From: Mesorhizobium sp. M00.F.Ca.ET.216.01.1.1 | GTDB lineage: Bacteria > Pseudomonadota > Alphaproteobacteria > Rhizobiales > Rhizobiaceae | Reading direction: 5' to 3' | Length of the DNA stretch: 64,000 nt | Assembly (NCBI RefSeq): GCF_004010325.2 | Contig: NZ_SADR02000017.1 | Coordinates: forward strand, 1 to 64,000 | In this document: in pieces, positions 46,974 through 59,408 of the stretch | Layout: every line of letters starts with the position of its first letter | Numbering within the stretch: position 1 is the first letter of the stretch | The notes under the pieces: generated by a model | Seen by the model: only the letters and a program-made list of their open reading frames with translations | What the model was told of the DNA's origin: nothing | Database searches by the model: none | Translations under genes and position numbers: made by a program

Positions 46974-47181
46974 GATTGACTGCTTTTCTTTTCTCCTCGC
47001 AGGGATACGAAAGGCGGCGAGGCCTCGACCGGCACGTCAGCGCCGGGCGGGCAGGATTGCCGACGCCTCGCTGTGTCCGGCATCCTCGTCCGCCTCCCTG
47101 CGATCACGTTTTATGCGTCGCGCAACTTCGTCGCTCGTGTCGCGTTGAACTGTCTGGGGACCGCGAACCCGGAGTCTTCAT

Positions 47182-47733
47182 GTGAGAACGCATCTCACTA
47201 TTACCACGGTCGCTTTGCTTGCCGGTGCACCGGCGGCCTTCGCCCAATCCGCCACGTCGCCCGATCTACCTTCTGCCGGCGAAACCAAGGTCGACACCGC
47301 AACCTTCTCCAGAACGGTGCCCAGCGCCAACCGGTTCGAGATCGAAAGCAGCAAGCTGGCCGAACAAAAGAATGTCGCCGCCGATGTGAAGGATTTCGCC
47401 GCGCTGATGATCAAGGATCACACCAAGGCTGGCGAGGATTTCAAGACGGCTCTCGAACGGAGCCAGACCACGGCCTCGGTGACATCAAGCGGTCCGGCCC
47501 TGCAGCCGAAAGACCAGGCGATGCTGGACCAGCTCAAACGGCTCGACGGCGATGCCTTCCAGGCGAAATACATCGCTCTGCAGATGGAGGCGCACAAGCA
47601 GGCGCTGGCGCTGTTTTCCACCTATGCGCAGTCCGGTGACGACCCGGCGCTGAAGGTATTCGCCGAGAAGACGCTGCCGACGCTGCGGATGCATGAGAAG
47701 CATGTGAAGGAGTTAGCGGCTGCTCACAGCTAG
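47182..47733 (+). CDS. DUF4142 ferritin-like exported protein
   Basis: About 183 residues from a GTG at 47182, seven bases after GGAG. A signal peptide ends near AAFAQS. The DUF4142 blocks are NRFEIESSKLAEQKNVAADV, FAALMIKDHTKAGEDF and MHEKHVKEL, forming a four-helix bundle. The family is frequent in rhizobial periplasm and linked to stress, but its function is not known. Confidence 0.92.
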   Translation: MRTHLTITTVALLAGAPAAFAQSATSPDLPSAGETKVDTATFSRTVPSANRFEIESSKLAEQKNVAADVKDFAALMIKDHTKAGEDFKTALERSQTTASVTSSGPALQPKDQAMLDQLKRLDGDAFQAKYIALQMEAHKQALALFSTYAQSGDDPALKVFAEKTLPTLRMHEKHVKELAAAHS

Positions 47734-47841
47734 GCGCGCTGCCTCGCGAGGCCGCTAACAGGGAGGAGGGAGCGCTTTCTTTTTGCTATCAAAAAACCAA
47801 CTCTTGTATTCAACAGTAGTCCTTGAAGGGCAGCAACTTCC

Positions 47842-47916
47842 AATGATGGCTTCTGCCGCGGCGGAGGCGCTCGAGAGTGTCGCGTAGAGAGGCACTTTCT
47901 GCGTCACCTTGGCGTG
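47842..47916 (-). pseudogene. Decayed fragment of the carB 3' end
   Basis: Read on the minus strand, HAKVTQKVPLYATLSSASAAAEAI matches the carB end, RATLMQKVPYYTTLSGAAAV AEAI region, and the DNA agrees at about four of five positions by eye, including a 12-base run of identity. It lies about 150 bases beyond the carB stop, on the same strand. It has no start or domain of its own. Confidence 0.7.
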
Positions 47917-48000
47917 TGCCTTCTCATTTGCGGGAAAAGGTGGGGATCCACGCGTGAGCGCCGAGCGAGGCGGTCGCAGGACCGCAACATTGGCGGGACA

Positions 48001-48046
48001 GCCCCCCTCTGGCCTGCCGGCCATCTCCCCCGCTTGGGGGGAGATT
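48001..48046. repeat. Second copy of the short palindromic repeat
   Basis: Matches 725-770 at about 40 of 46 bases, with ATCTCC and GGAGAT arms. It ends ten bases before the carB stop codon and lies between carB and its decayed fragment. Confidence 0.8.
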
Positions 48047-48056
48047 GGCTAATCGT

Positions 48057-51554
<3,498 letters not shown>

Positions 51555-51728
51555 CGTCTAAGAATTCCCCGGCGGGCGGCTTGCACGAAAAACCGGGACG
51601 GGAAGACCCGGCCGGTTGTGCTCGCGATTCTGGTATCAGGCTAGGAGGGCCTTATAGGGAAGAGTTTTGCCCGATGTAACCCCGAAAATGCGGCTTCATG
51701 CGAAGCTCGGAGAGCTAATCTCCCAGCG

Positions 51729-52517
51729 CTATTCTCCCAATACCTGGGCGTCGGTAATCTCGAAGCGTTCGGAAACGCCGACACGAATCATGTTCAGGCT
51801 GCCCTCGCGGGTGAAGCGGAATTCGCCGGGCGCATCCGAACCGGCCGGCAGGCCGGCGGAAAAGCTGATGACGCGCGTGCCGCCATCGGGCCAGGTCACG
51901 GTCACGGCGCTGTCGCCACCCGTGTGCACGACACTTGCCTGGCAGCGGCCCATTGGCTGGCCGACATAGCGTGCGCAAGGGATCTCGCCGGCGGCACCGG
52001 GTGCCGGTCCATCTGTCTCTCCGCTCGACCGGTTTGCCGTGGCCGCCAACGCCAGGCGGTAAGCATCTTCGATGGCGGTCCTGCCGATTGCATCAGCGGA
52101 TGGCAGCGTGGTTTCGGTTCCGCCCAGGCGCGCTGTCAGGTCGGGCGGCGGCTGATCCGCGTTCGCAGGGCCCTCCGCGTCGCCTACTGGCTGGGGGTTG
52201 ATGGGCTCGAGGTAGCGCGCGGGAGCCCATCCGCTCATTTGCGGATTGCCGATCTCTTCGACCTTGCACCACGGATGGCCGTTGATGTCGTTGCAGCCGA
52301 GATTTTTCACGCTGGTGCCACCCGGCAGCCGCGCTTCGACCTTGCCGATGGCCGATGCCGTGGCACGGACGTTGAGGAGATCGCCTGGAGCGAGGCCGGT
52401 CACGATGGAGACGATGGCAGCCGGCGCTTCCTCGGCTTCGGCCGGCAACGCCGTAAGCATCAGCGAAGCGGCAATCAGCGTGTGCAGCGTCGTTCGGAAC
52501 GTAATTGTGCGCCTCAT
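51729..52517 (-). CDS. Exported SH3-domain protein
   Basis: About 262 residues with a signal peptide ending ALPAEAEE. A bacterial SH3 domain follows: VTGLAPGDLLNVRATASAIG, then CNDINGHPWCKVEE and GWAPARYL. The second half (PCARYVGQPMGRCQASVVHTGG, VTWPDGGTRVISF) recurs in rhizobial proteins of unknown role. Probably binds the cell wall in the periplasm. The ATG at 52515-52517 follows AGGTG. Confidence 0.85.
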   Translation of the reverse strand: MRRTITFRTTLHTLIAASLMLTALPAEAEEAPAAIVSIVTGLAPGDLLNVRATASAIGKVEARLPGGTSVKNLGCNDINGHPWCKVEEIGNPQMSGWAPARYLEPINPQPVGDAEGPANADQPPPDLTARLGGTETTLPSADAIGRTAIEDAYRLALAATANRSSGETDGPAPGAAGEIPCARYVGQPMGRCQASVVHTGGDSAVTVTWPDGGTRVISFSAGLPAGSDAPGEFRFTREGSLNMIRVGVSERFEITDAQVLGE

Positions 52518-52658
52518 CACCTGGCCGTGGGCGATCGATTGCATTGCCGAGGATACGGCCAAGCATAAAGCGCCACCGCATGCCACGCCGGGTTTATAGG
52601 GAACGGCGTGGCGTTATGTCACCCCGAAAATGCAGCCGGCTTGCGGCATGAACTTCGT

Positions 52659-53417
52659 TCAGCCTGGCATGAAGCCGGTGCGCAGCGCGTGGGCCCATTC
52701 CGGCCGCTCCACTTGCTCGGCCTGCCGCGCCGCCGCCTCGTGGTCGTAGTCGATGGCGATGGCCTCGAAGCGGTCGGGGCGGCCCGGTTCGCCGAATTCG
52801 ACGATGCCATAGCGCGCATGGGGAGAGCCTTGCTCTGAGACATGCGCCGGCGGGGTTGAGTCGTCATAGGCGGGACAACCGATGCTGCCGGGATTGAAGA
52901 TGACGGGACCATCGGGAATGTGGATCAGTCCGCTGCGGTGGCTGTGGCCGCAGAACGCGATGCGGCATGCGGGGTCGAGCGCTTTCAGCCGCCGCGTGAT
53001 GGCGGCCAGCGGCGCACGCACCAGCCGGCCATCGGCTATCGTTTCGTTCAGATATTTTTCGTCGTGGTCGGGCCGGGCGTGGAAGGCGACCACGCCGGGA
53101 GCGACCTCCAGCGTAACGGGCAGGGCGAACAGCGCCTCGCGCTGCGCCGGTGTCAGCCGGTCATGCGCGTAGCGGTCGGAAGGCCACATGGCGTCATCGA
53201 GCGGGTCGCGGGCGACGCGGCGGTCGTGGTTGCCGCGCACCGTCGGCAGGTCGAGCCCCTGCAGCCGCTCCATCGTCTCGCGCGGCCAGAGCGGGCCGGA
53301 AACGCAATCGCCGAGATTGACGACGAGATCGGCTCCGCCGCGCTGCCGCAGATCGTCGAGCACGGCCTCCAGCGCTAGGACATTGCCGTGGATATCAGCG
53401 AGGATGGCAATGCGCAT
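52659..53417 (-). CDS. Metallophosphoesterase (YfcE/calcineurin-like)
   Basis: About 252 residues. IAILADIHGNVLALEAVL, NLGDCVSGP, VRGNHDRRV, FCGHSHRSGLI and NPGSIGCPAYD supply the full set of metal ligands (D-H, GD, GNHD, GHSH). Likely a two-metal phosphodiesterase in the cytoplasm. Substrate unknown. Confidence 0.92.
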   Translation of the reverse strand: MRIAILADIHGNVLALEAVLDDLRQRGGADLVVNLGDCVSGPLWPRETMERLQGLDLPTVRGNHDRRVARDPLDDAMWPSDRYAHDRLTPAQREALFALPVTLEVAPGVVAFHARPDHDEKYLNETIADGRLVRAPLAAITRRLKALDPACRIAFCGHSHRSGLIHIPDGPVIFNPGSIGCPAYDDSTPPAHVSEQGSPHARYGIVEFGEPGRPDRFEAIAIDYDHEAAARQAEQVERPEWAHALRTGFMPG

Positions 53418-53443
53418 GAGAGGCTCCGTTGGTGAGGCAGCGT

Positions 53444-53635
53444 TTCCTCGCCCCTGCGAAGCGGGGGAGAATTGGCCGCGAAGCGGGGGAGAAGTGGCCG
53501 CAAAGCGGTCGGAGAGGGGCTTTCCGCAAGCGGCGCGCCGAGGAATCGAATTTCTTTGAACGATTAGTGTGCGTCAAGGCCTCTCCGTCTCGGCTTCGCC
53601 GAGCCACCTCTCCCCGACTTCCGTGGGGCGAGGAA
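53444..53635. repeat. Mosaic palindromic element with direct repeats
   Basis: Bounded by perfect 11-base inverted ends, TTCCTCGCCCC (53444-53454) and GGGGCGAGGAA (53625-53635). Inside are two near-identical 22-base direct repeats around GCGAAGCGGGGGAGAA, a third diverged copy, and a CGGCTTCGCCG hairpin. A noncoding mosaic repeat between the phosphoesterase and ArsR genes; it accounts for this gene-free stretch. Confidence 0.75.
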
Positions 53636-53686
53636 CCCAAGTTCTGAGGGGCTCGCGTTCCGATTGGCGGTTCCGGCGCCGTAACG

Positions 53687-54043
53687 CTAGGCGCGAACCT
53701 CGATCTCGGGGGCGCCGACCGTGGGCAACGCGGTATCCTCGCCGGCCGCGGCAATAATGCTGTCGAGCAGGCCGGGGAAGCGGCGGTCGAGGTCGTCGCG
53801 GCGCAGCGTGATCAGCCGGCTGGTGCCGACCACCTCGGTGCGGGTGATGCCGGTCTCGCGCAACTTGGCCAAATGATAGCTGAGATTGGTCTTCGAGCCG
53901 AGATCGAGGAACTGGCCGCAATTCAGCGGCACACCCTCCTTGCTGGCGAGATAGCGGACGATGGCCAGCCGCGTCGGGTCGCCGAGCACGGCAAGCACGT
54001 TCGGCAGGCTGATCTGGTCCGCGGTGGGATGGGGCAGGGTCAT
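53687..54043 (-). CDS. ArsR-family winged-helix regulator
   Basis: About 118 residues. LAVLGDPTRLAIVRYLASKE and TNLSYHLAKLRETGITRTEV form the ArsR winged helix. No ArsR-type metal-binding Cys pair (ELCVCDL) is present; the single Cys is in NCGQFLDLG. It is divergent from an MFS exporter, with a palindrome between them, so it probably represses the exporter. Confidence 0.92.
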   Translation of the reverse strand: MTLPHPTADQISLPNVLAVLGDPTRLAIVRYLASKEGVPLNCGQFLDLGSKTNLSYHLAKLRETGITRTEVVGTSRLITLRRDDLDRRFPGLLDSIIAAAGEDTALPTVGAPEIEVRA

Positions 54044-54216
54044 GCTTGGGAATTAAGCACAATCGGGGCCGATTTCAACGCATCTCCTCCTCCTCGTCCT
54101 CCCGCGGGCGCATGCGGTTTCTTCGGTGCCGCCGGCCTGTCCTGACACAGGGCTGTCAGGATGGCTCGGTTATTTTCCAACGGCTTCATTGACATCATGC
54201 CCTGTTATGTCCAATT

Positions 54217-54234
54217 GTTCAATAACTTTTGAAC
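54217..54234. promoter_or_regulatory. Inverted repeat, likely ArsR operator
   Basis: GTTCAA and TTGAAC flank six bases, 15 bases before the exporter ATG. TTCAA/TTGAA arms are common in ArsR sites. A TTGACA (-35-like) lies at 54189-54194. Confidence 0.65.
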
Positions 54235-54248
54235 TAAGGAACTTTGCC

Positions 54249-55427
54249 ATGGACAAGCGCCTCATCTGGCTTGCGCTCGGATCGTTCACGATTTCGACCG
54301 AAGGCTTTGTCATTTCCAGCCTGCTGCCCGACATCGCGAGGGATGCCGCCATCTCCGTTCCGCTGGCAGGCTCGCTGATCACCGCTTTCGCGCTCGCCTA
54401 TGCGATCGGCACGCCGATCCTGGCGACGCTGACCGGCGAGTGGGACCGGCGCCGCGTCATCCTGTGGACGATGGCGTTCTTCGTGCTCGGCAATCTGGCG
54501 GCGGCGCTAAGTTCCTCCTTCGAACTGCTGCTGATCGCGCGCATCGTCATGGCGCTGTCGTCAGGCCTGTTCGCGGCGACCGCGCAAGGAACGGCCGTGG
54601 CGCTTGTCGATGATCATCACCGCGCCCGCGCCATTGCTGTCGTCGTCGGCGGCACCACGGTGGCGGTGGCGGTCGGCGCGCCGCTCGGCGCGCTTGTCGC
54701 GGCCATCGCCGGTTGGCGCGGCACCTTCTTCGCCATTGCCGGTCTCGGCGCGCTGGCCGGCGCGATCCTGTGGTACCGGCTGCCGCGCGGTATCGTCGGC
54801 ACCAGGCTGCCGCTCCGGATGCGGCTGGCGGCAGCACTTCGCCCCGGCGTCATGCCAATTCTGGTGACGACGATCCTGGCGCTGATCGGCGCCTTCACCG
54901 TCTTTGCCTTTGTCGCGCCGCTCGCCATCGAAGGTGGCGGGCTGAACCCCATCGCGCTACCCGGAATGCTGCTCGCCTTCGGCGTTGGCGCGGTCATCGG
55001 CAACATCGGCGGCGGGCAGGCCGCCGACCGTTTCGGCGCGACGCGCACCGTTTGCTGGTCGCTGGCGCTGAGCGCGGCGATGCTGATGACGTTTTCGCTC
55101 ATCCCGACGTTCCTGCCGCGCGAGATCGCCGGGCCGGCGCTGATGGCCATGATGGTGCCGTGGGGTATCGTCGGCTGGGCATTCCCGCCGGCACAGGCCA
55201 GCCGCATCATCAAGCTGGCGCCCGATGCCGCGCCCATCGTGCTGTCGCTGAACGCTTCGGCACTCTATCTCGGCGTGGCGCTGGGCGCTGGGGTCGGCGC
55301 TGCGGTGCTGCGCTATGGCGCACCGGCCGATCTTGGCATGGTCGCGGCGGTATTCCCGATCGTGGGACTGGGCGTCGTGCTGGCCGGCCGCTGGGCGGCG
55401 CGGCTGGTCGCCATGCCAGCCGAATAG
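54249..55427 (+). CDS. MFS transporter, DHA1 drug-efflux type
   Basis: About 392 residues with twelve predicted membrane segments. ISTEGFVISSLLPDIARD and LTGEWDRRRVILWTM (loop 2-3) fit the AraJ/YdhP-like DHA1 exporters, as does GGTTVAVAVGAPLGALVA (motif C area). AAGGA lies before the ATG. Regulated by the divergent ArsR gene, by position. The exported compound is unknown. Confidence 0.93.
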   Translation: MDKRLIWLALGSFTISTEGFVISSLLPDIARDAAISVPLAGSLITAFALAYAIGTPILATLTGEWDRRRVILWTMAFFVLGNLAAALSSSFELLLIARIVMALSSGLFAATAQGTAVALVDDHHRARAIAVVVGGTTVAVAVGAPLGALVAAIAGWRGTFFAIAGLGALAGAILWYRLPRGIVGTRLPLRMRLAAALRPGVMPILVTTILALIGAFTVFAFVAPLAIEGGGLNPIALPGMLLAFGVGAVIGNIGGGQAADRFGATRTVCWSLALSAAMLMTFSLIPTFLPREIAGPALMAMMVPWGIVGWAFPPAQASRIIKLAPDAAPIVLSLNASALYLGVALGAGVGAAVLRYGAPADLGMVAAVFPIVGLGVVLAGRWAARLVAMPAE

Positions 55428-55466
55428 GGACCGTTTGCAAACGTTTGCTGCTGGCTGCTGAGGCTT

Positions 55467-55952
55467 TCAGGGCGCGGCCGGCGGCAGGTCAAAATCCAGC
55501 GCAGCGATGCGATCGAGTGCCGCGCGCAGGCTTGCTGCCTGCTCCTTGCCGACCATGTCCTCGAAACGCTGCTGGGCGACGCGCCAGAGCTTCATCGCCT
55601 CCTCGAGCTTCTGCCTGCCCAACGGCGTCAGCCGCACGCGCTTGATGCGGCGGTCATTGCTGTCGGCGAAGGTCTCGACAAAACCGTCGCGGATCAGCGG
55701 CTTCAGTGTATGGCCGAGCGCCGACAAGTCCATGACCAGGGCTGTGGCAATGGCGCCCATCGCCGGCTCTTCGCCGACATGGATCTGGTAGAGCAGGCCT
55801 TGCTGGGTGGCCTTCAGGCCCGAGGCAGCGAGCACATCGTCATAGAGCTGGCCGAGCTTGCGCGTCGCGCGCCGCAGTGTCGCGTTGTTGCAAAGGCTCA
55901 GGGCGGTGAAGGCATCCTGCGGCATGGCGATTCCGTGGAGGACGAACGGCAT
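55467..55952 (-). CDS. MarR-family regulator
   Basis: About 161 residues. GLKATQQGLLYQIHVGEEPA and SALGHTLKPLIRDGFVE then DSNDRRIKRVRLTPLGRQKL are the MarR winged helix. The ATG at 55950-55952 has GGGAG upstream; another is nine codons later. It is divergent from an SDR gene, and duplicated palindromes in between suggest it represses both. Confidence 0.92.
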   Translation of the reverse strand: MPFVLHGIAMPQDAFTALSLCNNATLRRATRKLGQLYDDVLAASGLKATQQGLLYQIHVGEEPAMGAIATALVMDLSALGHTLKPLIRDGFVETFADSNDRRIKRVRLTPLGRQKLEEAMKLWRVAQQRFEDMVGKEQAASLRAALDRIAALDFDLPPAAP

Positions 55953-55990
55953 CGTTCGGCTCCCGCCAGAAATAGTCTTTGCGCTGCAGA

Positions 55991-56037
55991 TTGACAAGAT
56001 GGTGGCATATGCCTATGTCTCCATGGTGGCATATACC
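55991..56037 (+). promoter_or_regulatory. SDR promoter with two MarR-like sites
   Basis: TTGACA (55991-55996) and TATGTC (56014-56019) are 17 bases apart. ATGGTGGCATAT occurs twice, 24 bases apart (55999 and 56023), each continuing to a palindrome-like GGCATATGCC or GGCATATACC. The sites overlap the promoter, so binding would block it. Confidence 0.65.
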
Positions 56038-56133
56038 ACTAAAGATCGAATGCTTTTCGCGAGGCGAGGGCGTTTGCCCACCGCCGATAGCCAGGATCGA
56101 GCAAAATTGATCGAAAACAGAAGGATCAGGACA

Positions 56134-56933
56134 ATGAGCACACAGGACAACAAGGGTACCGCGGTCGTCACCGGCGCCTCATCGGGCATCGGCGCCATCT
56201 ACGCCGACCGGCTGGCTGGCCAGGGCTACAACCTAGTGCTAGTGGCGCGGCGCGCCGACCGGCTGGAGGAACTGGCGGGCAAGCTCCGCTCCAAGTACGG
56301 ACGCACGGTCGGGTGATCAGCGCCGATCTCTCCGACGACGGCGATCTGCGCCGGGTCGAACAGGCGATCGCCGCCGACGACAGCGTGACGCTGCTGGTCA
56401 ACAATGCCGGCTTTGGCGGCCAGCAGGTGGTGGCAACGGCCGACGCCGACGCCGACGCGGTCGAACGCATGATCAAGGTCAATGTCGTGGCTTTGACGCG
56501 GTTGACGCTCGCCGTGCTGCCTGACCTGATTGCGCGCAACCGCGGCGCCATCGTCAACATCGCCTCAGTGCTCGCCTTCGACACCTCGTTCGGCGGCATC
56601 TATAGCGGCACCAAGGCTTACGTCGTCAACTTTACCGAAGCTCTGCAGCGCGAAGTCGCTGACAGCAAGGTGGCCGTGCAGGTTGTGCTGCCGGGAGCCA
56701 CGCGGACCGAATTCTGGGAAGTTGCCGGAAGCGACATTGCCAACATTCCGCAAGAGATCGTCATGACGGCCGACGATCTGGTCGATGCAGCACTTGTTGG
56801 CCTGGCCAGGGGCGAACCCGTCACCGCGCCAGGTCTCTCCGACGCGGCCGGATTGGAGACCTATCTTGGCGCTCGGCAAGGTTTCTTCGGCAGCCTTCTG
56901 GCCGGCAAGCCGGCAGCGCGCTACGCCGCGTGA
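56134..56933 (+). pseudogene. Short-chain dehydrogenase/reductase broken by a frameshift
   Basis: The first frame, from the ATG at 56134 (AAGGA upstream), has VVTGASSGIGAIYADRLAGQ and stops at 56314-56316. The second frame takes over at once with VISADLSDDGDLRRVEQ, LLVNNAGFGGQQVV, the Ser block and YSGTKAYVVNFTEALQRE. So all catalytic parts are present across two frames. One more G in the GGG at about 56310-56312 would restore a single protein of about 266 residues. Real mutation and sequence error are both possible. Confidence 0.85.
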
Positions 56934-56977
56934 ACGCAAGTTCTGCGCCGCCTGAACGGAAGTGTGGCGGGTGGCAT

Positions 56978-57577
56978 CTATGCCGTCCGCCACATCGGAA
57001 TGATCGAGGCAGCGAGCAGCAGGCCAAGCACGGTGTTGAGCACGCGCCACTGCCGCTCGGTTCTAAACAGCCGGGCGAGCAGGGTGCCGGCTACACACCA
57101 AAGCGACAGCGATACCGCGGCTGCCAGACCAAAGACCGCGCCGAGCAAGAGGGCAAGCTGCATGGGTCCGTCGGCAAGCGCTGCAAACGAGGCCGCGGCG
57201 CCCAGCCCCATGGCCCAGCCTTTTGGATTCATCCACTGCAGGCCGGCGCCGCCAAAGAAGCTATTCGGCCTTGCCATGGCCACGTCCAGTTTGGGCGGGC
57301 GGCTGCGGCCGATCTTGAGAGCGAGCCAGATCAGGTAGAGCGATCCGGTCATTTTCATAGCCAGTTGCAGCGACGGGGCGGCGGCTAGCAGGCCTGCGAG
57401 CCCGGCAGCACCTGCCGCCGCCACCGAAGCCAGGCCGGCGGCGCTGCCGGCCATCAGCGGGATGGAGCGGCGAAAGCCGAACTGCGCGCCTGACGCCGTC
57501 GACAAGGTCGTGGCCATGCCGGGCGTGGCGGTGGACACCAGCGCAAACAGGACAAGCGGAAAGACAGGCTCGAGCAT
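56978..57577 (-). CDS. LysE-family exporter
   Basis: About 199 residues, six membrane segments. STATPGMATTLSTASGAQFG is the N-terminal signature in a diverged form, and LQWMNPKGWAMGLGAA is the family's NPK block. It is divergent from a LysR gene that probably controls it, the usual layout for this family. The exported compound is unknown; an amino acid is likely. Confidence 0.9.
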   Translation of the reverse strand: MLEPVFPLVLFALVSTATPGMATTLSTASGAQFGFRRSIPLMAGSAAGLASVAAAGAAGLAGLLAAAPSLQLAMKMTGSLYLIWLALKIGRSRPPKLDVAMARPNSFFGGAGLQWMNPKGWAMGLGAAASFAALADGPMQLALLLGAVFGLAAAVSLSLWCVAGTLLARLFRTERQWRVLNTVLGLLLAASIIPMWRTA

Positions 57578-57665
57578 GCTGCTTCCTCGGTTGAGAGCCA
57601 GCATGCTAAGCGCCGCTAAATATCAGTAAATGCAATGTTTGTGATGGTTGGCATTAAAAGCTATA

Positions 57666-58544
57666 ATGTCGATCATGACCCGCAATCTCGACACGGCCTT
57701 GATCCGAACCTTCATCACGGTCGCCGACAAGGCCAGCATGACGGCGGCGGCGAACGCGCTGCATCTGACGCAGGGCGCCGTCAGCCAGCAAATCAAGCGG
57801 CTGGAGGAGGTTCTCGGCTGCGGCCTATTCGAGCGTGACCGGCGTGGATTGCGGCTGACCCGATCCGGCGAACGGCTGCTCGGCAAGGGCAAGCGCCTGC
57901 TCAGCCTCAATGACGAGATCTGGGCCGAGATGGCGAGCAATGCCGTTGCAGGTAAGGTGCGGCTCGGTGTACCGTACGACCTTGTCGGCACCATGCTCGA
58001 GCCTGTTTTGAAGGCCTATGCCGGGACCTATCCGCAGGTCGAGATATCACTGGTCTGCGCTTCGTCGCCCGAGCTTGTCGCGGCCTTGGTGGCCGGAACC
58101 ATAGATCTTGCCATCATCGAGGAACGGGTTGGTCCGTCGGCCGGCGAATGTCTTGTCATAGACCGGCTGGTCTGGGTCGGCGCAAAAGGCGGTGTCGCCC
58201 GCCGCAAGCGCCCGTTGCCGGTTTCGATAGTCGCCGACACCTGCGCGTTCCGCCCAGCGGTGCTAGCGGCGCTCAACGAGCACGGGCCGGAATGGCGAAC
58301 CGTGTTCGAAAACGGCAACATCGATGCGACGACGGCGACGGTCCGGTCGGATCTGGCCGTCACCACCTGGCTGGCGTCCACGGTGCCCGCCGACCTCGAC
58401 ATACTGTCTGCCGATCCCGAATTGCCGGCCTTGCCGAATTTCTCGATCAATCTGCATCTGCCGAGGCATGGCGTCGGGCCCGCCGCGCGGGAGTTTGCGG
58501 CTCACATCCGCGAGGGGTTGGCACGGCGGCAACAGGCGGCCTGA
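57666..58544 (+). CDS. LysR-family regulator
   Basis: About 292 residues. LIRTFITVADKASMTAAANA and GAVSQQIKRLEEVLGCGLFE form the helix-turn-helix; DLAIIEERVG lies in the effector domain. ATGs at 57666 and 57675 are both possible starts. AATGC and GCATT arms (57629-57655) stand just upstream. Probably controls the divergent LysE exporter gene. Confidence 0.92.
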   Translation: MSIMTRNLDTALIRTFITVADKASMTAAANALHLTQGAVSQQIKRLEEVLGCGLFERDRRGLRLTRSGERLLGKGKRLLSLNDEIWAEMASNAVAGKVRLGVPYDLVGTMLEPVLKAYAGTYPQVEISLVCASSPELVAALVAGTIDLAIIEERVGPSAGECLVIDRLVWVGAKGGVARRKRPLPVSIVADTCAFRPAVLAALNEHGPEWRTVFENGNIDATTATVRSDLAVTTWLASTVPADLDILSADPELPALPNFSINLHLPRHGVGPAAREFAAHIREGLARRQQAA

Positions 58545-58603
58545 TCAGAGAGCAGACGGCCGGTATCCAGCCGTCGCTGATCGCTTGCGCGGCGGCGCGC
58601 CGT

Positions 58604-59260
58604 CTACTTCCAGGTCCGACGTCTCTCGATCTCAGCCTCCGAAGGCTGTTCCGGAGCGAAGGAGCCGGTGCGGATGTCGCCGGAGCGTTCATAGGTTGCC
58701 ATGAGGACGCCGGTGCTCGACGCCTGCGAACGGGTCAGCTTGAAGGCGGCGGCGGGCAGCGTCCCGTTGCCAAACAGCCGCTTGCCCTTGCCCAGCACCA
58801 GCGGGAAGATCAGCAAGCTGATCTCGTCGATCAGGTCATTGGCAAGCAAGGTCTGGATCAGTTCGCTCGATCCCTGGATGAGCAGGTCCGGGCCGTCCTG
58901 CTGCTTGAGCTTGCGCAACGCCGCCACGACGTCACTGCCGAGCGGCTGGCTGTTTTGCCAGGACAGTGTATCGGGCCTGTGCGTCGCCACATATTTGGTG
59001 GCCGCATTGAAGCTGTCGGCAATCGGGCTGCTCTTCTGATACGGCCAATGTGCCGCGAAGATGTCGTAGGTCTTGCGGCCGAGAAGCAGCGCGAAGGGTT
59101 TTGAGAACGTCTCGCCCATAAAGGCGCCCATCACGTCGTCCCAGTAATGGAACGTCCAGCCACCGAATTCGAAGCCGCCGACAGGGTCCTCTTCCGGCCC
59201 ACCAGGCGCCTGCATGACGCCGTCGAGGCTGACGAATGTTGCGGCGATGATCTTGCTCAT
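58604..59260 (-). CDS. Dihydrofolate reductase-like RibD C-terminal domain protein
   Basis: About 218 residues. IIAATFVSLDGVMQAPGGPE opens the fold, LLLGRKTYDIFAAHWP follows, and LLIQGSSELIQTLLANDLIDE and PLVLGKGKRLFG are the RibD_C blocks. The ATG at 59258-59260 is chosen because GGGAG stands seven bases away; another at 59264-59266 is too close to it. This stand-alone family rarely has a known substrate. Confidence 0.9.
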   Translation of the reverse strand: MSKIIAATFVSLDGVMQAPGGPEEDPVGGFEFGGWTFHYWDDVMGAFMGETFSKPFALLLGRKTYDIFAAHWPYQKSSPIADSFNAATKYVATHRPDTLSWQNSQPLGSDVVAALRKLKQQDGPDLLIQGSSELIQTLLANDLIDEISLLIFPLVLGKGKRLFGNGTLPAAAFKLTRSQASSTGVLMATYERSGDIRTGSFAPEQPSEAEIERRRTWK

Positions 59261-59408
59261 TGACATGCTCCCTTTGCATTATCCGCACCGTTGGGGCCGG
59301 ATTTCGGCCAGAGGACGCATGAGCGGACCTCTGTCCGACAGCGGCCGGAAAATTTCCGCCGCCGGTCGCAGACGAGCAGCAGGCACGGCATGCTCTGGCC
59401 TCGCGACT

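Noticed and set aside
53460..53510. CRISPR-like direct repeats
   Set aside because: Only two close copies without spacers of regular size; part of a mosaic palindrome.
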